A stretch of DNA of 64,000 nt from Paenibacillus durus ATCC 35681 (lineage in GTDB: Bacteria; Bacillota; Bacilli; Paenibacillales; Paenibacillaceae). Below are positions 1 through 9,646 of the stretch, in pieces. The notes beneath the pieces were generated by a model. The model did no database searches. It saw nothing but the letters and a program-made list of their open reading frames with translations, and was not told where the DNA came from. The translations under genes were made by a program, and so were the position numbers. The stretch spans positions 4,340,001 to 4,404,000 of the forward strand of contig NZ_CP011114.1 of the NCBI RefSeq assembly GCF_000993825.1. Direction: 5' to 3'. The stretch's first letter is position 1. Every line of letters starts with the position of its first letter.

Positions 1-245
1 CGATAAGTTTTCTCGTGCTTGATTGTAGAATGAGACCAGTCGATCAGCGCATTTTCCGCAATAACAAGGTCATTGTATGCATCGTGGAATCCGGTCGCTT
101 GAACCAGTTCCTCCATGACCTCCTGAGTGATTTCCTGCAGAGCGCGTTTCGCCGCGATTTCCTTTTCCATTACTTTTGCTGTATTCTCAAACTTGTTCTT
201 AGCTTTCATGTAATCGAGCTGAGCTTTTGATAAAATCGGTTTCAT
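1..245 (-). CDS. Hypothetical protein, cut by window edge
   Basis: The first 81 codons of a minus-strand gene are visible; the rest lies beyond the left edge. It starts with ATG at 243-245, preceded on its strand by AAGGAG about 8 nt upstream. The product is hydrophilic and charged, probably helical (many Lys, Glu and Ala), with no signal peptide or membrane segment. I do not recognise the family. A good sigma-A promoter lies just upstream, so it is probably the first gene of its transcript. Confidence 0.6.
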   Translation of the reverse strand, partial: MKPILSKAQLDYMKAKNKFENTAKVMEKEIAAKRALQEITQEVMEELVQATGFHDAYNDLVIAENALIDWSHSTIKHEKTY

Positions 246-293
246 CTAGCGTTCTCCTTCTTGCTTGAGTGTGTTCTTGCACCTTCTTACGTC

Positions 294-322
294 ATTGTAT
301 CGTAAAGTAAGCCATATTTCAA
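294..322 (-). promoter_or_regulatory. Sigma-A promoter of the left-edge gene
   Basis: Minus strand: -35 TTGAAA (317-322), 17-nt spacer, -10 TACAAT (294-299). The start codon lies about 50 nt downstream. Confidence 0.6.
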
Positions 323-349
323 AGAATTGTAATTGGAAATTGCATAACA

Positions 350-386
350 GAAGCCCCCTCCCCAAATCGGGGAACGGGGGCTTCCT
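350..386 (-). terminator. Terminator after the SLH protein gene
   Basis: A strong hairpin pairs GAAGCCCCC (350-358) with GGGGGCTTC (376-384), with a second CCCC/GGGG pairing inside. The U-tract is weak. It lies 30-70 bp past the stop codon of the SLH gene. Confidence 0.6.
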
Positions 387-417
387 TCACTTCGAACGTA
401 ATCCGGGTAGTTGCAGC

Positions 418-3400
418 TTATAATTTCTTCATTTTAACCATCATGCGCTGTGCCATTACCGCTGCGTCGGCGCGTGTGAAATTCGCCTGCGGGTCAAAGC
501 GGTAAGTCGCCTTCTTCTGACCGGCTACCAGTTTATTGGCAATACCAGAAATAATGCCCGCCTTGTTCACCGCCAAAATGGACGGAATGGAATAAGAAGA
601 TTGAATAGAACCCGTGTCCGTGAACAGCTTCTGTAAGGCTGCTCGGTCCTTATCTATGGTACCCAGCTTGAGATTCATGACTCTTGCGATCATTACTGCC
701 GCATCCTCCCTGGATAGCGTAGCATTAGGCGAGAAGAGTCTCGGTGCCGTGCCCTTGATAATTCCTTTACGGACAGCTGTTTCAATATAGCGGTAATCCC
801 AATGATAGTCACTGTATTTGATTACATCAGAGAAAGTTAATTTATCGGGTTCATAATCCAACTGAATACCCATTATTTTGACCAGCATCGTCGCAAATTC
901 TCCACGAGTGATATTTTCATAAACACCGAACTCATTGGAATCCTTTGCGTTCATGATCCCTTTAGCCATCATGGTCTCAAGTTCAGTACGCGCGTACGGA
1001 TGCGAGACAATATCATCGTAGCTGTAGCGGAGACTCAAGACTGCATAGTAGCCGAAACCATCAAATGTCGCAGTAATTGTCTTGCTGCTTGTATTAATCT
1101 TTCCGCCCATGTTATACCAAGTGCCGTCAACATTTTTCCAGACGGAAACATTAGACGTAGCAGCGTTAGCCAGATTTGAATCGTATTTCAGCGTAATAGT
1201 TCCCTGCTGAGTCGGTTCAAGCCATTTCCCCATATGACCAAGGTAAAATTCATTCCCGGTCTTGTACGGATGCGAGGAAACCACGGTATCATAATCATTA
1301 ATAGAAGTATTGTTCACAAAATAACCCGGATCGATCCAGTATAGATTGGACGCATAACCGTAATGCAGCTTGGGAGTCAAATAAGTGGTCGCCAACGAGT
1401 TGGCGCTGACTTCTTTCAGCTTACCATCCAGAACATTCCCACTGCTATCGGTTTCTCCTACCGGATTATACTGTTTGACAGTACGTCCATCCTGCTTGTC
1501 AGCAATACCCAACAAAATATATTGTTGATTAAAGAGATTGATTTGACGGGTATTGGTTGTTCCTGGGGCCGGCGTCGCATCCCGCAGCAGTGTACCTTTC
1601 GGGAAGTTGAGCGTTACAGCATTCTGGAATGCGCTCAGTTTGCCCGATGTATTCAGCGTTGTTTTGAGCTGCGCTCCTTGAAGAACTTCATCCGAATAAG
1701 TAACACTAATCGAGCCGTTCGTTTTTTGATTACCTGTAGTAACTGTAAACTTAATAGTATTTAAACCCTTCTTCAAGCCCCTTAATTCTGTACGGAAAAT
1801 ATCATGCTCGCCTTTGACCAATGCCGTCTTGCCAATTACAATGCTGTCTGCACCTTCGGCTTGAATGCTGACATCAAGGAAATTCTGCTTAATCACACTT
1901 TCATTCGGGAGCTTGGGTGACAAAATGGTGTATGGCGGTACTTCACGCGTAATTTGCAGCGTCTGAGATACCGTCGAAGTCTGCAGACGTGCGGTTACTG
2001 TAATGGTTCGCAGACCGGTTGTCGGAAGACTCTGCCCCCGCAGTGTAAATGTTCCGTTCTCACCTGCAGGTACTGACAAGTTTACAGTTGAAGGAGCATA
2101 AGTCCAGGTTGAACCGCTTCTACTCGCTACAACTTTCTGCGTACCGTCTACCATGATGACAATCTGCTCGGCATTGCTGGCCACAAACTGAATATCAGCG
2201 CTCGTCTGATTGGTTGTGTACTGAAGATTAGCAGTCTTTACAAACAATTGATCCGGATCGGTCGTCTCGTTAACCGGAAGCGGAACAAGTCCCGCCAGAG
2301 ACGGCAAATTATCCGGGAACAGATACACGGTTACGCTTGTGGATACCGGTACCCCGTTAGCCAAACCAGTGATGGTGATTTTGTTAGGTCCGGAAACGAG
2401 TGCGTTACCCGATGTACTGAAACTAAATTGGTTATCAGAAACGTTCATGGGCAGTGCGCTGGTCGATCCGTTAATCGTAATTTTGGCTGACCCCAAATCC
2501 CCTGTAGGAAAATTGACCAGTTGTCCTGTTACGGCTGTGAAGTCATTAGCGTTCTTGAAAACCTGGTTATTATACAGATTCGTTAACTCGATGTATGGGG
2601 CGGATACATAATTAACCGTATAAATTTTAGAATCAAGGATATTACCGCTGCCGTCCTTCAAATCAATATGAAGCGTCTGTTCTCCGGTAGGTAGACTATT
2701 GATTTGATATACTCTGTAGCCGTCAGGGGTTTTATGAGAAGTCTGGCTGAACGCTGAGCTGATAACCGGGCTCCCATTCTGATACGTCGTAATTGAAAGT
2801 TTACTCACAACATTCGAGTCGTCAGTGCTGCTCGTCTTAACAAGCAGCCATAGAGGCATTTGGAACAAACTCGAATTATCACTAAACGCTCCGGAAGACA
2901 TATAGGTAACAGTGGTATTAGGTGCAGTTCCACTTACACTAGGACTGTAAATCTGCTGTACATCCGTAATATACGCTGTTGCGGAGTTTCGGAAATCAAA
3001 CTTGACCGGTGTAATGCTTTTGCCGTCATAGCTGCCGTTAAAAATAATGGTGTATGCGCCATTGGCTGAAAGAGCCGGGACAGCCGCATCAGAGGTATAA
3101 TTAAAGGTAATAAAGCTCCCTGTTGTCGATGGAGTCGATGATACAGTCGCGGTTCCCGTGAACACATCGCTGCTGTTGGTTGTATTGCGAACGGTAAAAG
3201 TCAGTGCCGAAAGATTCGGAACACTAGAGGTGTCAGGCACTTTAAACGTGATGGAACCGCTAAGATTTCCACTTGCCGATGTTACCACATTACCGGTATC
3301 CACCGCCGTAGTACCAATTTTCGTATTATGAGGCGTACCTGATCCAACCGGAGCATAGATTACTTCGCGCGAAACGGAATAGGTACGTGTGCCGCCATCT

Positions 3401-4035
3401 GTCGTAGCCACAAAGGTCAGCTTGTTATATCCCACCGAGAGCGGATAATCGGCAATAACAAAAGTAGTGCTGCCGCCATTGTACATTTTAGAGGAGTTAA
3501 TCATAACCTCAGAAGCGTTCGGCGCTTCAAGTGTCAGTGTCAACCCTGGAGTGTTGACCAGTGTAGGAGTACCCTCGCTCAACTGCTTGCCGTCCGGCAG
3601 TGCAATATTATAAATCGCGGGTACGTTGGAGAAATTAACATAGGCCTCGCCGCTGGCAAGACTGCCGTCCGAAGTTACGCCGTAAACCGTAATGCGGTTA
3701 AGTCCTTGGCTCAGCTTGACGTTCGGAAATGTAAAGAATTTTTCATTTGTGATATTCGGCTTCACGTCTGCGCCGCTCGCGCCGGGAACTTCCGTTCCAT
3801 TCACAATACTGTCCACCTTATAATAGATACTGTCCGGGGATACACCATTAAATGTACCCTCAACATCAACTGTACTTGTGTTCACATTGGTTGGAGAGCT
3901 TTGGCTCGTACTGAATTTGGTAAAAGTAAAATATTGCCCTACCGCGGCATACGCCGCTCCTGTTGCCGAAAGAGTCGACAGCAAGATTACAGCCGCCAAG
4001 ATAAAATTGCCTATCGACCTGATTCTTTTTTTCAC
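418..4035 (-). CDS. Large secreted protein with three C-terminal SLH domains
   Basis: Predicted surface protein of 1205 residues. It begins with a signal peptide (positive MKKRIRSIG, hydrophobic core, likely cleavage near residue 30 after ATGAAYA). The middle is Ser/Thr/Asn-rich and beta-rich, probably repeated Ig-like modules, without an enzyme motif I can recognise. Three SLH domains occupy about residues 1005-1057, 1064-1120 and 1134-1195, each with a TRAE-like motif variant (ITRGE, LSRED, FTRAD). SLH trimers bind pyruvylated secondary cell wall polymer. The neighbouring tagO, tagA and csaB genes make that ligand, so this is likely an S-layer or S-layer-associated protein. GTG start with GGGAGG about 9 nt upstream. 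Whether it is the main S-layer protein cannot be told. Confidence 0.85.
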   Translation of the reverse strand: MKKRIRSIGNFILAAVILLSTLSATGAAYAAVGQYFTFTKFSTSQSSPTNVNTSTVDVEGTFNGVSPDSIYYKVDSIVNGTEVPGASGADVKPNITNEKFFTFPNVKLSQGLNRITVYGVTSDGSLASGEAYVNFSNVPAIYNIALPDGKQLSEGTPTLVNTPGLTLTLEAPNASEVMINSSKMYNGGSTTFVIADYPLSVGYNKLTFVATTDGGTRTYSVSREVIYAPVGSGTPHNTKIGTTAVDTGNVVTSASGNLSGSITFKVPDTSSVPNLSALTFTVRNTTNSSDVFTGTATVSSTPSTTGSFITFNYTSDAAVPALSANGAYTIIFNGSYDGKSITPVKFDFRNSATAYITDVQQIYSPSVSGTAPNTTVTYMSSGAFSDNSSLFQMPLWLLVKTSSTDDSNVVSKLSITTYQNGSPVISSAFSQTSHKTPDGYRVYQINSLPTGEQTLHIDLKDGSGNILDSKIYTVNYVSAPYIELTNLYNNQVFKNANDFTAVTGQLVNFPTGDLGSAKITINGSTSALPMNVSDNQFSFSTSGNALVSGPNKITITGLANGVPVSTSVTVYLFPDNLPSLAGLVPLPVNETTDPDQLFVKTANLQYTTNQTSADIQFVASNAEQIVIMVDGTQKVVASRSGSTWTYAPSTVNLSVPAGENGTFTLRGQSLPTTGLRTITVTARLQTSTVSQTLQITREVPPYTILSPKLPNESVIKQNFLDVSIQAEGADSIVIGKTALVKGEHDIFRTELRGLKKGLNTIKFTVTTGNQKTNGSISVTYSDEVLQGAQLKTTLNTSGKLSAFQNAVTLNFPKGTLLRDATPAPGTTNTRQINLFNQQYILLGIADKQDGRTVKQYNPVGETDSSGNVLDGKLKEVSANSLATTYLTPKLHYGYASNLYWIDPGYFVNNTSINDYDTVVSSHPYKTGNEFYLGHMGKWLEPTQQGTITLKYDSNLANAATSNVSVWKNVDGTWYNMGGKINTSSKTITATFDGFGYYAVLSLRYSYDDIVSHPYARTELETMMAKGIMNAKDSNEFGVYENITRGEFATMLVKIMGIQLDYEPDKLTFSDVIKYSDYHWDYRYIETAVRKGIIKGTAPRLFSPNATLSREDAAVMIARVMNLKLGTIDKDRAALQKLFTDTGSIQSSYSIPSILAVNKAGIISGIANKLVAGQKKATYRFDPQANFTRADAAVMAQRMMVKMKKL

Positions 4036-4157
4036 GTTTGAAACCTCCCACTGCTATTTTGATTTTCGATCCAGGAAGTGACACTTACGCGCTAGTCCAC
4101 CCTCTTACTTTTTATCGGCCAGTCTCAACCTAATAATTAGCAAATATTTAGCATAAA

Positions 4158-4190
4158 TAAAAAAACCTCATTCCAATGAATGAGGTTCAT
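4158..4190 (-). terminator. Rho-independent terminator after tagO
   Basis: Perfect 10-bp stem, AACCTCATTC (4164-4173) with GAATGAGGTT (4178-4187), 4-nt loop, followed on the minus strand by a run of T residues. Confidence 0.85.
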
Positions 4191-4229
4191 CACTATATTA
4201 AGTTAAAAGCCACGCTGTACTCCGAAAAA

Positions 4230-5357
4230 TCAGGATTTCGATCCCTTCTCCGCGCTCACTTTCATAAACACCCGGGAAAGGAAATTCAGCAGCGGTTTTT
4301 TCGTTTGCCCAACCAAGCCAATAATCTCGGCGCCGATCTGCAGAACGAAGAGCATGATACAAATAACTACAAAAGTGACCCAGTTCGCTTCGTACAGAGC
4401 GGATGAGGATTGAATGACAGCCAAAATACCGAAAAAGGCAGCAATTCCGTATATGATAAGCACCGTCTGCCGATGGCTGAATCCAAGCTCCCGGAGACAA
4501 TGATGGAGATGACCTTTGTCCGGAGCAAAAATCGGCTTCTTCTGCAGCTTGCGACGCACAATTGCGAAGAATGTGTCCGAAAGCGGCACACCGATAATAA
4601 GCAACGGAGTAATAAAGGAAACGACCGCAATTTGCTTAAACCCGAGAAGCGCCAGCATCGCCAGACAGAATCCGAGGAACAGCGAGCCCGCGTCGCCCAT
4701 AAAGATTTTGGCCGGATGGAAGTTGAAAAAGAGGAATCCCACAATGCTGCCGAGAAGCAGCAAGCAAAGCATGGCAACCATTACATTTCCCATTAAAAAG
4801 GCCATCGTTGCAATAGTAGCTATAGCAATACCCGAAACGCCGGCGGCAAGCCCGTCCAATCCGTCGATCAAATTAACAGCGTTCGTTACGCCAACAATCC
4901 AGAAAATCGTAAGCGGGACGGCGATCCAGCTTTCCAGCGATGAATAAGTATTGTTAAAAGGAATATTTACAAAGTCCACGGTAATATTAAAGCCGAACAC
5001 TACGATACAAGCGGCGGCAATTTGACCGAGCAGCTTTATTTTGGCCGATAGCTCAAATCTGTCGTCAAGGCTGCCAAGGAGCACAATAAGTCCGCCGCCG
5101 CTAAGCAGCGCCTTAATGAAATTAACATCCCGAGTGGAAAAATCGTAAGGAACAAACGGCGATATGGCAAGCAGTCCTAACACAAACGCCAGAAAAATGC
5201 CCAAACCGCCAAGGCGCGGCATAATTCTCGTGTGCACTTTGCGGGCATTCGGAACGTCCGTGGCGCCAATGGCAAGAGCGAATTTCTTGACAAGCGGCGT
5301 CAAGCATAGTGCCAGTCCCATGCAAACGATAAATCCGGCGATGTATATGATTAACAT
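4230..5357 (-). CDS. tagO: Undecaprenyl-phosphate GlcNAc-1-phosphate transferase (TagO/WecA type)
   Basis: Integral membrane enzyme of the MraY/WecA family that moves GlcNAc-1-phosphate from UDP-GlcNAc to undecaprenyl phosphate, the first committed step of wall-polymer synthesis. About ten hydrophobic segments are visible, plus the family motifs NLIDGLDGLAAG, FMGDAGSLFLGF and the His-rich KGHLHHCLRELG. About 375 residues, normal length. I chose ATG at 5357; an upstream TTG at 5369 sits too close to the GGGGG ribosome site. With tagA and csaB downstream of pgcA and the DUF5693 gene on the same strand, it fits secondary cell wall polymer synthesis. Its own terminator closes this block. Confidence 0.88.
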   Translation of the reverse strand: MLIIYIAGFIVCMGLALCLTPLVKKFALAIGATDVPNARKVHTRIMPRLGGLGIFLAFVLGLLAISPFVPYDFSTRDVNFIKALLSGGGLIVLLGSLDDRFELSAKIKLLGQIAAACIVVFGFNITVDFVNIPFNNTYSSLESWIAVPLTIFWIVGVTNAVNLIDGLDGLAAGVSGIAIATIATMAFLMGNVMVAMLCLLLLGSIVGFLFFNFHPAKIFMGDAGSLFLGFCLAMLALLGFKQIAVVSFITPLLIIGVPLSDTFFAIVRRKLQKKPIFAPDKGHLHHCLRELGFSHRQTVLIIYGIAAFFGILAVIQSSSALYEANWVTFVVICIMLFVLQIGAEIIGLVGQTKKPLLNFLSRVFMKVSAEKGSKS

Positions 5358-5470
5358 TGGTTCAGTCAACCCCCATTTCTCTACCGCATTGAATTATACT
5401 CTGTTCCAAAAACAAATTCCAATTCCGTTTTCAGGCGATTTTCGATATATATTCGGGGAAAAACCGTGTT

Positions 5471-6229
5471 TTATCTATTATTTGTTACTCTATCTCTTTC
5501 CCGCATCACTTTTACTGCGAATTTCGGGAGCGCAAGCATTCTTTTGTATCTCGTCGGCTCTTTAAGAAGACGGTAAAACCACTCCAAACGGAGTTTTTGG
5601 AATGCTAGTGGCGCACGCTTCGTTCTGCCGGAAATAACATCAAAGCTTCCGCCGACCCCCATCATGACCGGAATGGCAAGACGTGATTTGTGCTTCGCAA
5701 TCCAAGGTTCCTGGGTATCCGCGCCGCGGGCGACAAATAAAAGGTCGGGCTCTGTTTCCAAAATCCCGGTGATGACCTCTTCATCCTCCTCCGGACCGAA
5801 AAAGCCGTCACGAAATCCGGCGATGATCATTCCCGGATATTGCCTTTGCAGCCGGCTGGCCGTTTCCTGAATTACTTCCGGGGTTGAGCCAAGCAGATAC
5901 ACTCTCCAGTGATAGCTTTCTCCAACTCTCATCAATTCATGTAACAAATCGAACCCTGCCACACGCTCCTTAACGGGGCTTCCGCCGCGTTCGGCTGCCC
6001 AAACCACTCCTGTCCCGTCGGGAACAACCAGCTCAGCGGAGGTCATAATATCCATATAGGTCGGATTTTCCAAAGCGGTCATGACCATGATCGGATTCGC
6101 TGTTATGACCTGATGCGGCGTCCTGGAACGAACGGCTTCAATTAAATAGGAGACCGTTTCCTTCATATCCATTTTGGACACCGGTATACCGAAAATGGTT
6201 ACCGTAGGCAAAGCGCCTGCGTCTTTCAC
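5471..6229 (-). CDS. tagA: WecG/TagA/CpsF family glycosyltransferase
   Basis: Predicted UDP-N-acetylmannosamine transferase that adds ManNAc to GlcNAc-PP-undecaprenol, the second step in wall teichoic acid or SLH-binding polymer linkage synthesis (family GT26). 252 residues, with the family signature VVPDGTGVVWAAERGG near residue 85 and the LLGSTPEV and LFVARGADTQEPW motifs downstream. GTG start with AAAGGGTG about 6 nt upstream, only 6 bp after the csaB stop, so it is probably cotranscribed with csaB. MnaA (27.8-29.0 kb) could supply UDP-ManNAc. Confidence 0.88.
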   Translation of the reverse strand: MKDAGALPTVTIFGIPVSKMDMKETVSYLIEAVRSRTPHQVITANPIMVMTALENPTYMDIMTSAELVVPDGTGVVWAAERGGSPVKERVAGFDLLHELMRVGESYHWRVYLLGSTPEVIQETASRLQRQYPGMIIAGFRDGFFGPEEDEEVITGILETEPDLLFVARGADTQEPWIAKHKSRLAIPVMMGVGGSFDVISGRTKRAPLAFQKLRLEWFYRLLKEPTRYKRMLALPKFAVKVMRERDRVTNNR

Positions 6230-6235
6230 TGTAGA

Positions 6236-7426
6236 TCACCCTTTATGCCGTAAATATTCAACAATTTGCCGAGCGGGAGCTTCCGCTTCGAAGATTAATG
6301 AGTCAATCAGCGTTTCCTTTTCCCGCCGCCAGACCTCCCCATCCTTTAAGAGCCGGATTATTTCCTTTCCAAGTGCTGCACTGTCCAAGGAAGCCGTTGT
6401 GCCGACGGGGAGGCAGTTGATGCGGTCTAAAAAGTGGTCAATCTTAGGATCATACGATATCCCGATTAGCGGCACGCGGCGTCCTGCGGCGTAAATAAGA
6501 CTGTGCAGCCGCATTCCGAGCAGCACACTGCATGCTCCAACTTCCCTCAGCATCTTCTGCGGATGATCGGCGTCTTCGCAAAGGCTAACGACACTCCCGG
6601 TAGCAGCGATGTCGCCCCCAAGCTTGTCCATACAATACTGCGACGCTTCCGTGTCGGAGGGAAGATGGAACGGCAGAAACCTCAGATGGACCGGAAGGGC
6701 GCGGCAGACCTGCCGCAAGCCCTCTACGATGGCATCCAGCTCCCGGCGGTCCTTCTCCCAATAGCGAACGGAAATGCCGACGACCGGAAGATCCGGGCTT
6801 ACAGAGCCTGAATTAGTGACAGATACGGGTTCAGCTCCGTACGTCTCAGCAGGTTGTCCCACTAAATCGCTGCCGGCAGCCATTTCCTCGGGCAAGGTCA
6901 GGCCCATCACAGGATCAGGAACGACATGCACATCAGACTGGCGAAGCCCCATAGTCATAAGCAGCTGCCTGGATTGTTCGTCACGCACGGATACGTAGGC
7001 GCATTTACGGAATACCGATTTGATCATAGGATGGAACCATCTCCGCTGCACCGGTCCGATTCCTTGCGCATATACGAATGTCGGCTTACCCATCCATTGG
7101 GCAAGCTTGATAACACCGAGATAATACGGAATGGATTTGGCGCTGGTTACATCCTGCAGCAGGCTCCCTCCACCGCTGATTAGCCCCGCGCTCTCTCTGA
7201 TGACCCGGCAGACATCAGCCAGCTTCATACGGTGGACGGCTTCGACGCCGTAGGTGGCGGAGGTCCATTCCGGATCGATGGACAACACTATCGGTTCAAT
7301 GGCAATGCCCAAAAGCTCGGATTGGCGCTTTAGAGCATTAAGAATGGATTGAAGCACCGCTTCATCACCACTGTTGCGGAAGCCATAGTAACCGGATAAC
7401 ACTATTTTTTGAGCAGGGGCGACCAT
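6236..7426 (-). CDS. csaB: Polysaccharide pyruvyl transferase CsaB
   Basis: CsaB-family enzymes add a ketal-linked pyruvate to a sugar of the secondary cell wall polymer, creating the ligand of SLH domains. About 396 residues, with the N-terminal SGYYGFRNSGDEAVL motif, SGGGSLLQDVTS and C-terminal GMRLHSLIYAAG typical of the polysaccharide pyruvyl transferase fold. I chose ATG at 7426, where similarity to CsaB begins; GTG 7456 and ATG 7438 are alternatives with poorer ribosome sites. The 5' end overlaps the DUF5693 gene by 25 bp, suggesting translational coupling. An SLH protein gene lies 2 kb away on the same strand. Confidence 0.9.
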   Translation of the reverse strand: MVAPAQKIVLSGYYGFRNSGDEAVLQSILNALKRQSELLGIAIEPIVLSIDPEWTSATYGVEAVHRMKLADVCRVIRESAGLISGGGSLLQDVTSAKSIPYYLGVIKLAQWMGKPTFVYAQGIGPVQRRWFHPMIKSVFRKCAYVSVRDEQSRQLLMTMGLRQSDVHVVPDPVMGLTLPEEMAAGSDLVGQPAETYGAEPVSVTNSGSVSPDLPVVGISVRYWEKDRRELDAIVEGLRQVCRALPVHLRFLPFHLPSDTEASQYCMDKLGGDIAATGSVVSLCEDADHPQKMLREVGACSVLLGMRLHSLIYAAGRRVPLIGISYDPKIDHFLDRINCLPVGTTASLDSAALGKEIIRLLKDGEVWRREKETLIDSLIFEAEAPARQIVEYLRHKG

Positions 7427-9468
7427 CGTTTCCAACATCCTTCCACAATTTGCCACACGATTACCGCAATCACACCCAGGATGAGCCCCAGCCCAAGTCC
7501 CAATAGACCACGGACAAGCGAAATCAGAACAGGCGAGTGAATATGGGCGAACGTATCCACCATCGATAATTGGCCAATAACGGCGACTATCATGAGATAG
7601 GCTGCATTCCGATATTTAAGAGCCAGGAAGACGCCAAGAATAAACAATGGATGAGCGAGCATAAACTCCTTGCTGCGCGGACGAACGCCGAAGGTACTTT
7701 CCATGAAGTTTCGGAATACCAGTTCATAAGAGCTTGCGGTGCCGCTGTTGCCGGTGCGGCTTAAATAGTACAACCCGACCACGCCAAGCACCGCAGCCGC
7801 AATAACCATCGCCAGCGTGACTGGTGTTCTTAGAAGCTTACCCGTTTTATTAAGAGCAAAATCACCACGGTATAGGAGCACATAAACGGCCACCAGCCCG
7901 ATCGGCGCAATATGCAGCAGACTGACGCCGCGGAACTGGTTCAGTACCAGACTGTAAGTAATATTATTCAGCAGCGCGATCACGAATGGCACCGCACTGA
8001 GCGAGATGACAGACGTCCTTACGTACAAAGCAAGACTTTGGATCAGGCGGCGCTGCGGGTTCATAGGTGCGGAGCCCGAAAAACCTCCCGAAGCGGCAGC
8101 ATTGTCCTTTCCGGCGGTCGTCAGCTGTGGACCCCACTTATTGATTTTACGGACCGCGAGAACCGTAGCAACTGTAGGTGCGCTGATGGCTACCGCTAAC
8201 GCGAGCGCCTGCTCAAACAGCGTAGGTTTCACCAGCAGCAGTCCCGCGCTTCCGACCAGACCAAGCACCCATGCGAGCAGCGTCAGCCATGGAATGAAGT
8301 AGGAAATCGTCAGCGCAACCATTGCCACGGCTCCAATAACGGCGACCAGCTTGAAATAACGCTGGAATGGCGAATCAACGACATCAAAAGCGGTAGCCTG
8401 ACCTAACGTAAAGCCGTTCTCCTTGATCTTCTCTACTGCTCCGCCCGGCTCACTCAAGCTGGTAATCAAATTCTCCAAAGAATCGTCGATCTGCGCCTTG
8501 TCAGTATTTCTCGTCGGTGCGGTATTCAGGTAGAGCATGCGGATTTTGCGGTCCTTTGTGGCAAGCGCGAAGCGGTCGATAATAACATCCGGCTTCAGCG
8601 TTGAGTCCTTCTCACTTAGCGAATACAGCCGGACTACATTGTAATCAAGCATATAGGCGAGCTTGTTGAACCCTTTTTGCTGCTGTTTGAGATTCTCAAT
8701 GGTCGCTATGCCAATACCATGCTGTCTCAGCAGCTCAGCGAAGGAATTAAGGCTATTTTTATCCTCGTTATCGTTGAATCCTTTGACCGAATCGCCCTCA
8801 AACAGGATGCGTTTAACATTAAGGCTTTCAAATCGTTCGATCAACTGCTTCATCGCTTCTTCATTATAAGGAAGTGTATCCACAAGACGGGGGACGATTT
8901 GAAATCCCTTGTTATGCAAACTGGTAAGTACAGCCTCGTCCGGAGCCATTGGCTTCAGGAGCGCATCCTCCAGCGGAGTCTTTATGATCAAACCTTGCTG
9001 CCCGCGAAAGCTCCAGTCTTCCGTCGCAATTCCAAGGCTGCCAAACGTACTCTGGATTGTGGGCTTGAGCTCATCACTGTTAGCTTTGCTAGTAAAAAGC
9101 ACATACGTATAATTTTCGTTCTCCGGTATGACGCCGTCCGTTAAGTTGGCAATATCCTGAGCGCCCCATAACATAACGCGGCGGGCTTTGCGGTAATCCC
9201 CGAGCGTACTTTCATATACAGCCATACTCTGTACGCCGGCTTCTTTAAGCCGATCCAATTGCTGGGATATATAGTCCTGCGGATTGGCCCGGTAGCTTGC
9301 GGCATCCACAAGATCCCGGTAGTCGAACACGATCTCCACCGTCTTGGATGATTTCTCTGTCTGCAGACGGTCGTAGACGACCGGTAAAGCCGCAATCAGG
9401 CCCATCACCACGATAATCCATAGCCACTTTCGGGAATTTAAGTTCCAATGCTGCCATTTTTGCTGCAC
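7402..9468 (-). CDS. DUF5693 family multi-pass membrane protein
   Basis: Function unknown. 688 residues: one N-terminal membrane anchor (about residues 13-30), an extracytoplasmic soluble domain up to about residue 365 (contains FDYRDLVDAASYRANP and DRLKEAGVQSMAVYE), then roughly eight hydrophobic segments to the C terminus. The overlap with csaB and the position between pgcA and csaB suggest a role in polymer export, polymerisation or modification, but that is inference. GTG at 9468 has AGGAGG 8 nt upstream; TTG at 9471 is the alternative. No catalytic motif is recognised. Confidence 0.72.
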   Translation of the reverse strand: MQQKWQHWNLNSRKWLWIIVVMGLIAALPVVYDRLQTEKSSKTVEIVFDYRDLVDAASYRANPQDYISQQLDRLKEAGVQSMAVYESTLGDYRKARRVMLWGAQDIANLTDGVIPENENYTYVLFTSKANSDELKPTIQSTFGSLGIATEDWSFRGQQGLIIKTPLEDALLKPMAPDEAVLTSLHNKGFQIVPRLVDTLPYNEEAMKQLIERFESLNVKRILFEGDSVKGFNDNEDKNSLNSFAELLRQHGIGIATIENLKQQQKGFNKLAYMLDYNVVRLYSLSEKDSTLKPDVIIDRFALATKDRKIRMLYLNTAPTRNTDKAQIDDSLENLITSLSEPGGAVEKIKENGFTLGQATAFDVVDSPFQRYFKLVAVIGAVAMVALTISYFIPWLTLLAWVLGLVGSAGLLLVKPTLFEQALALAVAISAPTVATVLAVRKINKWGPQLTTAGKDNAAASGGFSGSAPMNPQRRLIQSLALYVRTSVISLSAVPFVIALLNNITYSLVLNQFRGVSLLHIAPIGLVAVYVLLYRGDFALNKTGKLLRTPVTLAMVIAAAVLGVVGLYYLSRTGNSGTASSYELVFRNFMESTFGVRPRSKEFMLAHPLFILGVFLALKYRNAAYLMIVAVIGQLSMVDTFAHIHSPVLISLVRGLLGLGLGLILGVIAVIVWQIVEGCWKRWSPLLKK

Positions 9469-9514
9469 CAAAAGCTCCTCCTCTTTACATAACGAATCTC
9501 CATTACAAAAGACA

Positions 9515-9567
9515 ACCCCACAAAGTGAGGACTTGGCTTCGAAGCCTGCTCAGGTACTTTGCGGGGT
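9515..9567. repeat. Dispersed hairpin repeat, family 2, copy A
   Basis: A 53-bp imperfect palindrome between pgcA and the DUF5693 gene. The outer arms (9515-9526 and 9556-9567) pair over 12 bp with one mismatch, and inside is the perfect palindrome GGCTTCGAAGCC. It shares AAGCCTGCT and CTTTGCGGG with a second copy at 34739-34796. Confidence 0.6.
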
Positions 9568-9572
9568 CCCCG

Positions 9573-9620
9573 AAAAAAGAAACGGCTTCGCCCTCCATAT
9601 GGAAGGGCAGCACCCGTTTC
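9573..9620 (-). terminator. Terminator after pgcA
   Basis: Stem of GAAACGG (9579-9585) with CCGTTTC (9614-9620), plus inner pairing of GCCCTCC with GGAAGGGC, followed on the minus strand by TTTCTTTTTTC. Confidence 0.85.
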
Positions 9621-9646
9621 CCGTAAAAGAGATTCAAATCATCCTG